NCBI RefSeq assembly: GCF_011397635.1
Contig: NC_064753.1
Location: 29,288,322 to 29,352,321 of the forward strand
Source: Epinephelus fuscoguttatus
Lineage: Eukaryota; Chordata; Actinopteri; Perciformes; Serranidae
Direction: 5' to 3'
DNA length: 64,000 nt
A program made the translations under genes and the position numbers. The notes below the pieces were generated by a model. The model saw only the letters and a list, made by a program, of their open reading frames with translations. It was not told the origin of the DNA and ran no database searches. This document shows positions 55,767-64,000 of this stretch, piece after piece; positions within the stretch are counted from its first letter, which is position 1; each line of letters starts with the position of its first letter.

Positions 55767-58170
55767 AGCTTAACATAAAGAGATAAATAAATAAAATGGC
55801 ATTGATGGACAAAGTCATAGAATGATAGCCAATTAAAAGTTGCCATGGTAGCATGCAGGATTTAAACATTGGTTTTTGGCCAATATGTCTCCAAACATTA
55901 ACATTACTGTCATAATCTACTGGGCATGGAACTTAAGTAGAAAAAAAAGACACTCATAGTTACATGTGTTTATTTAGTGTTTAACGGCAGCATTGTTCGC
56001 CCCACTGACAAACAGAACTGAACTAAGAGTAAACACTGACTGGGTGTATTAACATTTCAAACGATAATGACATTAAATGTTTGCTTTTCAGAGACATGTC
56101 AGGTGACATCGCTTCATACAGCCTACAGTCTATGTGACACACATATAGCGACGTGGACTCATTTCAGTCTTATCTTAGACACATCTAAGCTAGCTTTTAA
56201 TGAATTCAAATAGGCCTACCATCTGTCAGAGGATGTGCAATCCATGTGGTACACTCACAGTGTTTTTTATGACCTGAGACAAGCCCAAGTTCAGCAAAGT
56301 GAAAGACTTGTCTGTCTTGTCTGTGTTGTGGTTTGTTTCTGTGGAATGGATGCAGGATTTGCTGTTTTCTTGTGGGGGAGGTTGTTGTCCTTTGATGTTA
56401 TATGCATGCACAAGGTTTACCATAAATGCAATGCGCCGTATCAATAAGCCTGCCTTGCATTTCCATAGACCTTTTTCACAGCAGACATTTTGACCTGTCA
56501 TGGCAGCAGAGACACATGTAAGTTATTACATAAACGATAGTTCTGTTCTCCTGTAGGTCAGCATGCACAATGCAAGGGCTCTGGAATGGGCAAAACTAAA
56601 TGCTGTGCAGTCATTGTTAGTATATCCTGCTGTGACAGGTCAAAATTTGTGCTGTTAAAAAGGTCTGTGGCAGCTCTAAGATCAGTCTGTAATGACCTCA
56701 CTCAGTTTCTTTTCTGCTTATGTATCTTGTTGAAGTTGATATGACTGGACAATAAAAATAACATTACGTAAATTAAGGAGGGGCTTTTCATTTTAGGGCA
56801 AGAACTTGTTAAAGTTGGCAGCTCTCACAGATCAATAGGGGATGTCAGGTAATTGGGACATTAGGTAGAATGTGACAATCAGGGTTTTACATCTTGGGCT
56901 CTTTAAATATAAGCAGCCAGTCACCCTATATGTATTTGCATTGTTAATACAAATGTGCTAGCAAAGAGTCAAAAATCCACTGGTCCCAGAACTTCTAATG
57001 TAAGCCATGTGGCATGTCCAGGGTATAATACAAAAAATGGTTCTAGGATGTTGCATTTTATTAAATGAGTGACTTATGATCAAAATATTTTCACAATAGT
57101 GAAATTAGTTGTATTTAGCTATGGGAAAGGGTTTTGAGTGACTAGTTAAATCATCGGGGTAAAATGAGACAAAAAAAAAATTAAGCTCACATGGGACATT
57201 TTTCTGAAGTGAAACCAGCATATTTTTAGGCTACCAGGTGCAACAAACCAAGGATTATGTGATTGTGTGCCATCCTGCAATATTACAGATATTCATATTT
57301 GTGTCACTTAAAAAATATTGAAGATGATGCAGTGAGTCCATGTTAGCCACAATAGTCCTGAATTCACCATCATTAATACACAAATGCAAACACACGCAGA
57401 CAGCCATTGTAGACAATGTGGCACCAAGGAAAGAGGCAACTAAAAAACATGGAAAGCAAGGCAAAAAGTTAGATAAACGTTTTTAACGAATATCCACAGG
57501 TTACATGAATGATATAATAAATCAATGACTGAACTGATAAATAGATTTAGCCGTTTAAAAAAACAAACATGACTGTTCCATTTTACCTGAACATGTCAAT
57601 GGAGTGAGGTTTTTGATGTGTTTAAAGTTCAAAAGTTTCTAAAATATTTTTACTTAACAACATATTTTCTTTGTAGAAATATAGCCTAGCAGAGCTATAA
57701 CAAGTTCTAAAAGTAACATTTAAGGTAGTATTCAGAGTTTTAGATGATTCTCTTGCTACCAGAAAATGTCTCAAATCACCCACATTTATCTTCATTCATA
57801 TCCAACATTTTATCTTCAATCAAGTCTGTCATACTGACAGTAGCCTATGTTTAGGATGTAAACAAGCTAACATTAGCTTTAGTTTGTGGACAGCCTTCAT
57901 GTATTTAGCTAGCTACAGCATCCAGTGAGGCTTTTTTTATGTCAGTCAAGAACAGTAGCTTTGACTGTATATCATTTATCTCGCAAAAGATGTTAGACGA
58001 TATATATTTATGGATATAAGCCGGCATTTGAAGCCGGTGTTGTTGTGTTATTCTGATCAGTTTAATCGTCAATCGTCCTATCAGGCTGAAGGCAGGCGAA
58101 GCAAACGATCCCAGAGCAACATGATGCAGCGACACACAGTGGCGCAGCAAGGCCTGGCCACATTTATAAA

Positions 58171-58241
58171 TAAAATAAAATAAAATAAAATAAAATAAAA
58201 TAAAATAAAATAAAATTAAATTAAATTAAATTAAATTAAAT
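58171..58241. repeat. (TAAAA)n / (TTAAA)n compound microsatellite
   Basis: About nine TAAAA units (58171-58216) pass into about five TTAAA units (58216-58241). The switch from one pentamer to a one-base variant suggests expansion after a point mutation. Confidence 0.95.
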
Positions 58242-58269
58242 AATAAAAAGACGGAAAGTATAACTTTAA

Positions 58270-58660
58270 TAATTTAAATTAATTTGTGGTGGAAGAAGTA
58301 TTTAAATACCTTACTTAGTAAAATACAAATACCACACAGTGATAATACTCCACTACAAGTACAAGTCCTGCATTCAAAACCTTACTTAAGTGAAAGCATG
58401 TAATCATAACAAGCAAACTGTCCTTGAGGTGGCCTTTTAAAGGGAAAGATACTCATTCTACTCTTAAATGTTTCCTATCAACGTTTTACAATACAAAGTT
58501 TTAGGATTAATACTGCTACATTAGTGTGTATGTTACATTTAACAGGTGTGCCCCGACCTATATGTTTAACCTTGTGCTAATTTTACTCCTTTATATACTG
58601 TAGTACTGTAGTTACATCTACAGCTATATAAGTTAGTGTACTGTCCGGAAAGAACCACAC
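58270..58660 (+). repeat. dispersed fish repeat, copy 1
   Basis: It opens with ggtggaagaagtatttaaat then acctta, and includes atactccactacaagtacaa and tagtgtgtatgttacattta. The same blocks in the same order and orientation occur at 62240-62525. The 'gaagtattcagat ... tactccactacaag' string is one I know from fish genomes. Copies 1 and 2 flank pde3b exon 1. Confidence 0.65.
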
Positions 58661-59629
58661 AACAGGTCAACTTTTCATGAGCTTAGAAAAACAGCCCTGT
58701 TTTCAGCTTTTTGATGATGCATTTTCCAGTTAATAAAAGGTTTGTAATATAAAGGTTTATAAATAATTTATTTGTCTAACAGTTCTACAATTTTCTCAAC
58801 TCATTTCCATTTAGTTGAGGAAAAAAAATACAAATGAAAAATCGCCAAATTTTAGAGATGTATGGTTTTTACTGGACAGCAGGGGTTTACAAGTTGTATT
58901 CTAGAAAGGACAAAAGCTGTCAGCTGTCAAAAGCTGTAATGTTTACATGTTTGTAGTGGAGTAGAATTGTTAAAAACATTTACATTTGTACTTAAGTAAA
59001 GTACTTGAGTAAATTATTTACCATAAAATGTCAATTAAAAGCCTATAGTCCCAATTAAATGCCCAGCCCTTTTACTCGCCTGGTGTAGCTACACATTTTG
59101 ACAAATAAACACCTGTCTCAATTAGACACCTGCTCTGGATGCCAAGCAGTTCATTTGTTTTATAGATGTTCTTTGGATGCAAACAAACAACTTGATTGTA
59201 TTTCCCATCTTTGCTGATTAATAGTTTTGTGTGAAAGGAATTAAAGGCCTGTCCCATATAGACACCTATCCCAAATATAGGCCTGTTGATTTCAGTGGTT
59301 TAAACAAATAATAGCCCAGGCTATTAATTGAAGTTTTACAGTAGTTACATTCCACCATTGCTGATAATTCAACTATGGCCAAGCCTAACTATCAGCCCTG
59401 TGCTTCATAGGTGAGAAACTCAGTCATGGGAAGTATTCATAACTAATTGCACCCTTGTTAGCTATTTGCACATTTTTTTTTTACAACGTCTGCCTCATTT
59501 CTCACTGTGTTGTGTATAATTGCTCTTCTTCTTTTTTCCTTTTAGTACCACTTATTTTTGTATTATTATTATTTTTATTTTTTATTATTATTGTTTTATT
59601 GTTTTATATCATTATATTATCTATTATTT

Positions 59630-59630
<1 letters not shown>

Positions 59631-59693
<63 letters not shown>
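59631..59693. repeat. (CTAT)n microsatellite
   Basis: About 15 uninterrupted CTAT units. The open frames through it encode only Leu/Ser/Ile/Tyr repeats and are artefacts. It abuts the LINE tail at 59.71 kb. Confidence 0.95.
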
Positions 59694-59713
59694 ATTCTAC
59701 TTGTGGGAAGTAA

Positions 59714-59906
59714 GAGATAAGATAAGATAAGATAAGATAAGATAAGATAAGATAAGATACACCTTTATTGATCCCACAATTGAGAAATTCCAGTGTTACA
59801 GCAGTCAAGGGTAAAGAGTCAAATTAAAGATTTCAATATTTAAAAAACTTAAAAAACAAACAAACTAGGCATGCAGAAAAAAAGTACAAAAAATACAAGA
59901 AACAGC

Positions 59907-59947
<41 letters not shown>

Positions 59948-60200
59948 TAACAATGAGCAGTGGATCAAAAGTGAGCAATGGATTAAAGTGAACATGTTTA
60001 ATGCAAGTGAATATTGAATGTGCAAATAAACAACAACATGGGGGACAAAAATGCTTATTGTGTAGACATGCGATATGCTGCATATCTTGTATTTTCTGCT
60101 ATAGTGGACATGGGAATAATGAAATAAGCAACATTTAAATATTGTGCATTAAATGTTTGCTTCACCAAATCTTTATTTTGTGAATTCACAGCATGGTGGG
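59714..60200 (-). repeat. LINE tail with (GATAA)n, (AAT)n and an inverted-copy block
   Basis: A GATAA array (59714-59759) is followed by acacctttattgatcccaca, the reverse complement of a LINE 3' terminus (tgtgggatcaataaaggt). The A-rich body includes an (AAT)n run at 59906-59945. 60070-60197 matches 35090-35215 in reverse complement. The short ttcccacaagta block next to a GATA/CTAT array is also shared with 35 kb. No reverse transcriptase is visible. Confidence 0.65.
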
Positions 60201-60639
60201 GATGGGATGTAATAAGACAAGAACAAATGATGTTGAAATAAAGTCTGGATCACTTGGTTAAATTAACTCATTTATTTATCTAGACAAAGTGATATTGAAA
60301 GTTTTCCACATGAAATCAGGTCTAAATACACATGATATATTTCAAATGAATAATAAAGACTGCTCTGCAAATAAGGAATGCACCTGTAACTATTAAATTT
60401 GAGCCTACAGGTTGGGAAGGTAAAACTGTTATGGGGATGTAAAGTAACCTTCCGTTTCAGTGATTTTTTTTTTTTAAATGGGAGTTTTATTTAAAGTTTG
60501 GTTATTAGCTGTAACCTCAGAGTATATCGATCATGTTGTATCAATGATGCAGCCCAGCAGGATTGGCTCAGCGCTCCCCATCACAGAGCCCTGCGGTGTG
60601 AGTTGTGTCCTGTAGGCGGCGACAGAGAGCCCCTTTTCT

Positions 60640-60798
60640 GTAAAAACAACATCTCACCTTCTTTCTTTAGTCCAAGTGCTGGAGCACGTTTGAGTGACCA
60701 TGGAGTGCATTTGCTGTCATGTAGTTCAGCGTTAATACGGCGTGAATATCAGAAGAGGGGGGACTTTCGCGTGGATACGAGGGCGCCACAGTCGAGCC
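60640..60798 (+). promoter_or_regulatory. pde3b 5' UTR / proximal promoter
   Basis: The sequence just before the pde3b start is richer in CpG than the region before it. The reading frame stays open back to a GTG at 60742 but contains no upstream in-frame ATG, so the start at 60799 is the first usable one. The transcription start is not determinable here. Confidence 0.4.
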
Positions 60799-61686
60799 AT
60801 GGCTGCACGCGAGGAAGGAGAGGTTTTGCACAGTAAAATAAGGCACCACGACGGAGCTGGAAGTGTAAACAGCTCAGAGGGCTTCAGGAACGGCTATGTG
60901 AAGAGCTGCGTCACCCCTCTCAAACAGGACCATCAGAGGGGATTTTTGTTTAACGTGTGCAGGTTTTGCAACGAAGACATTCTCAATTCAAAGTTGCTGA
61001 AGGTCTCTGCCCTCTACGTCGGCGCGTTTGTGATCTTCGCGGTTTCTTTCCTCATTTCTAGGAGCTTGCAAAGTGACTCGCTGTGGGATTTGCGGACTTT
61101 TTTGTCGGGCTTCTCCCAGTCCATCAGTCCTTTATTCAGCATAGGATGTGCTTTCTTCTTTCTAACGTTTTACCTGCGGAGGAAAAAGAAGGAGAGCAGC
61201 AAATGTTGGCTCGTGTCACTGCCAGCATCGTGTTACCTCGGGGATTTTTTGGTTTTGCGGTTTTTGCAATGGGGAGAGGACCAGCACCAGATGCAAATGG
61301 TGGGCAGGTTGTTATTCGTGCTGGGATGTGTGGGTCTGCTCACCCTGATCCCCACTCTCAAACTCAAACACAGTGTTCTCATACTGGTTTTCGCCAGCGT
61401 TGTGTGGCTGGTGTCTTTCACAAGTTTGAGCGGTGTGCCTGCTCTGCTCAGACCGCTCCTCGCCTGCCTCGCCGGGGTGTCGGGCTCCCTGTTGGGGCTC
61501 TGCTTTGACCGTTACTACCCGTCGAGGGAAGCGCCGAGTGGGATTTCCACCGCGGAGGAAAAGGTCCCCGTGATCAGACCTAGGAGACGGTCCAGTTGTG
61601 TTTCACTGGGGGAGACGTCGACCAGCTATTATGGCAGTTGTAAAATGCCTCGCAGACCGTCGTTACCCTGTATATCCAGAGAGCAG
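60799..61686 (+). CDS. pde3b: cGMP-inhibited 3',5'-cyclic phosphodiesterase 3B, coding exon 1
   Basis: PDE3B hydrolyses cAMP (inhibited by cGMP) at the ER and plasma membrane and mediates insulin's anti-lipolytic effect. This exon supplies residues 1-296, ending SREQ before the donor gtaggt. The ATG at 60799 sits in gagccATGg, a strong Kozak context, and gives an N-terminus of family length: human residues GAGS...RNGYVKSC align with G19-S22 and R30-C37. Six hydrophobic segments at about 69-87, 111-126, 136-154, 169-187, 191-210 and 217-236 form the family's membrane domain (NHR1). The RPRRRSSCVSLGE motif at 260-272 holds the Akt/PKA-type site (S265/S266), and RRPS at 285-288 is a second basophilic site. 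The catalytic HD domain lies beyond the window. The 3A paralogue is less likely given the EEKVPVIRPRRRSS match. Confidence 0.95.
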
Positions 61687-64000
61687 GTAGGTGTGTGGGT
61701 CTCCCCCTTGCAGGACCACGGTCTGTTGTTATTGTTCAAAAGTAGGCCCACTGATCATCCACAGCTGCACATGTGCATCACAGGAGGAGAAAGCACACAA
61801 AACAAACTACAGACCATCAGAAAAATCCCTCATAGTGCAAAAAAAAGCAGTTAAATTGTCACTATAAATGATTAAAATGCAATAAATACATGCACAAGTT
61901 AATAAAGAAAACATTGTGATGTGAATGACTGATCCAGGCTATTGCACACCACATTATATATTGCAGTGTTATTATGCAGGCCTGCATGTGTTGCACTTGC
62001 ACACATCAAGGAAAAGCTTTGCCCCAATTTGCATTCAATTATAATCATAGCATTTCAGCCACTTATATAAAAAAGCGTGTCTGTAGCCTTTGACAATAGA
62101 ATAAAAGTCCTTTATTCTCATTGTACCACTGCAATTCAATTATTTGAAGCTACATCTGTACACAGTGCAAGATAAAAGGTACAAACAGGTGACAACCCTG
62201 ACAAATATCTTAATAAATTTGAATAAAATAAATAATAGTATTCAGATCCCTTACTAAAGTAAAATGTTGTCAAGAATACTCCACTACAAGCATTCAAAAC
62301 CTTACTTAACTAAAAGTATGTGATTATAGTAAGCAAAATGCTGTTAAAGTAGCATATCAAAAGGACAAGTGCTCATTCTGCACTTAAATGGTCCCTATCA
62401 GTAATGTTTTTGGATTAATATTGCTGCATTAGTGTGTATGTTGCATTTTACAGCTGTAGTTTTATGTTTGAGGTTGTGCTAATTTTACACCTTTGTACAC
62501 TGTTGGGTGGTTTCATCTTTGTGCTTCTCACATGATACTACACTAACATCAGCAATAAATAAGAATGCAATAAATACTAAGCAATAATAAGAAGCATATG
62601 TCAATGTTTGTAATGTCAGCAAGACTGGGAATGAAAAGTAGGACAGCTTTTAAGGTGTTGGAGTTGTGATGGCTCCTGTACCATTTACTTGATAAATAAA
62701 TATCAACATGAGCATGCTATTGTGCCTACAACACTTTCCATGCATGTTTATCTACAGTTTATAGTGAATAAATCCATTTAAAAGTTAAAACAGCAGATGA
62801 TAAATTCCATTTGTGTGTCCATCTGCATCATGCTGTAACAACAACAACATAACCAGCTGCACAGCCAGTGATGTGGTCCACAGTCCCATCTGACTGTAGC
62901 AGTCAACAAAACAAAATGACTGTGAGCGCAGGCAGGGATTATTCAGTGTGTACAGTCCACATTAAGCGTGTGTTTCATCTTCTTTTTTGTTTGCTTGTAT
63001 ACACAAGCCTGCACAAGCTGCATAAAACCAGTCTATTTACATACAGTAGCGAACAGGTCCACTGCACAAAGTGATGCTCCTTCTCTGCTTTGCATTAGTT
63101 TTGGAAAACAATGCACCCACAGTGCATGGACTCGGAGTGGTATCCATTCTATATGAAGACTATCATGTTGCAGACAGTATGTTGTGGACAAAACAGCTGA
63201 CGCAAGCTGACGCCTTAACTCGTGTGTGGAGAAATGCCAGCGTTATTGTCAGTACTTAAAAACAAAACATGCGGTTCTTACGTGGATGCCAAGCCGTCAG
63301 CTCACACGCATTGTTTTTGTGTCCTTCAAGCTTTGTCAGAAATGATAAGAGAACTAAAAATGTATGTCCAGTTTGTCTCAGTTGTGCTATTTCCAGCAGT
63401 TGTTTTCCCACTTCATTGTGTTTTAGGCTATTAGCAGATTAGCAGTCACATTGAGTTAGGCCTTAAACAGTGCATGAAAACTAAAACAGAAAAACAGGTT
63501 GGATCATTCGAGACCTTGTATAAACACCATGCACCATCTCACCTTTTGCTTTAACCTGTGACACACAGAAACATTAGATCTCTGAATGCACTTAATTTTT
63601 ACTGATAAATAAAAAGGTGCAAATATATATATATATACACATTTTTTTTGTTTAAGTTAGGTTGTGATGGGGGTCAGCTCCTACTAGTTTTGTCATGATA
63701 CTGGAATTTCTAACTTTGATAAAATACCTTGAAAAATATCGGTATTCACTGCCATTTTTGACACCACAGGGAAAATTTACATCCAGGGCATAAAATAGAT
63801 TTTTTTTTTTTAAATTAAAAGGTCAATACGATAAGGCTGGAGTGTGACAATAACTGTAGTAAACATTATCAATAAGAGGGAGAGAGAAAAAGCGCAGTGT
63901 GTTGATAATGTGGAAAATGAGAGTTGAAACTTTTTCAAATATTCCGAATAAATATGTATTGATAAATCGATATTTTTGACACTAGCTTCAGCATTTGCCA
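61687..64000 (+). other. pde3b intron 1 (partial)
   Basis: Intron sequence after the exon 1 donor. The frame runs on to a stop at 61852, giving a false 3' extension if the donor is ignored. It contains the second copy of a dispersed repeat (62240-62525) and, from about 63690, a stretch with aaaaatatcggtattcactg and ataaatcgatatttttgaca that resembles the ATCGATA-rich ends of fish hAT-type elements. Nothing else is recognised. Confidence 0.8.
62240..62525 (+). repeat. dispersed fish repeat, copy 2
   Basis: It has the same order of blocks as 58270-58660: agtattcagatcccttacta, aatactccactacaagcatt, caaaaccttacttaactaaa, tagtgtgtatgttgcatttt and a tgtgctaattttacacctt end. Differences include small deletions. 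It is in the same orientation as copy 1, 4 kb away and on the other side of pde3b exon 1. Confidence 0.65.

Larger units (their letters stand above)
53520..60740. other. copb1-pde3b intergenic region (psma1 expected here)
   Basis: The two flanking genes are divergent. No intact gene is visible, although psma1 lies here in human (from memory). Contents are one probable psma1 exon relic (55689-55766), repeat fragments at 55.16-55.34 and 58.27-58.66 kb, a (TAAAA)n/(TTAAA)n array, and a LINE tail with tetra-, penta- and trinucleotide arrays at 59.63-60.2 kb. The stretches 53.5-54.9, 56.2-58.1 and 60.2-60.7 kb show nothing I can name. Confidence 0.7.

Noticed and set aside
57255..57464. Further psma1 exon (short resemblance around T-AV-V-L)
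   Set aside because: Only about five scattered identities; not distinguishable from chance.
60742..60798. Earlier start for pde3b
   Set aside because: The upstream codon is GTG; the ATG at 60799 has a strong Kozak context and gives the family's N-terminal length.
61083..61508. 141-codon second frame within pde3b exon 1
   Set aside because: It is the shifted frame of a long coding exon; the real product is in the other frame.
61687..61854. Read-through extension of pde3b past residue 296
   Set aside because: A clear donor (CAG|gtaggt) follows SREQ, the point where the human exon 1 sequence also ends as I recall; the extra residues match nothing.

Overview
This window is ordinary nuclear DNA from a ray-finned (teleost, probably percomorph) fish. 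The signs are intron-split vertebrate genes, fish-type protein variants, roughly 60% A+T, many long CA/TG microsatellites, and several DNA-transposon, SINE and LINE relics of kinds common in fish. No bacterial operon, CRISPR array or phage is present.

Three protein-coding genes are supported. (1) rras2, minus strand: coding exons 1-3 at 34288-34389, 2394-2481 and 2092-2194; the remaining exons lie beyond the left edge. Intron 1 is about 31.8 kb. (2) copb1, minus strand: all 21 coding exons between 41829 and 49968 join without a break into a 953-residue beta-COP, with a 3' UTR and poly(A) signal near 41606 and a probable non-coding first exon near 53.33-53.46 kb. (3) pde3b, plus strand: coding exon 1 at 60799-61686, with the rest of the gene beyond the right edge. 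From memory, the human 11p15 order is RRAS2-COPB1-PSMA1-PDE3B, so the block is conserved except that psma1 is missing as an intact gene. A 26-codon fragment at 55689-55766 on the minus strand looks like a decayed psma1 exon in the expected place and orientation.

Layout: 1-2091 is rras2 intron 3; 2482-34287 is rras2 intron 1, rich in transposon relics, a 57-bp minisatellite and a 54-bp tandem repeat; 34390-41584 is intergenic, with opposed TG and CA tracts just upstream of rras2, a LINE tail and a decayed non-LTR reverse transcriptase; 41.6-53.5 kb is copb1, with a Harbinger-type element in one intron and a hAT-type element in its 5' UTR intron; 53.5-60.7 kb is intergenic, holding the psma1 relic and repeats; from 60.8 kb is pde3b. 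The three genes do not form a pathway: a Ras-family GTPase, a COPI coat subunit and a cyclic-nucleotide phosphodiesterase.

I found no new biological system. The observations most worth checking are the psma1 relic, several mobile elements with clear target-site duplications, and the opposed dinucleotide tracts upstream of rras2.
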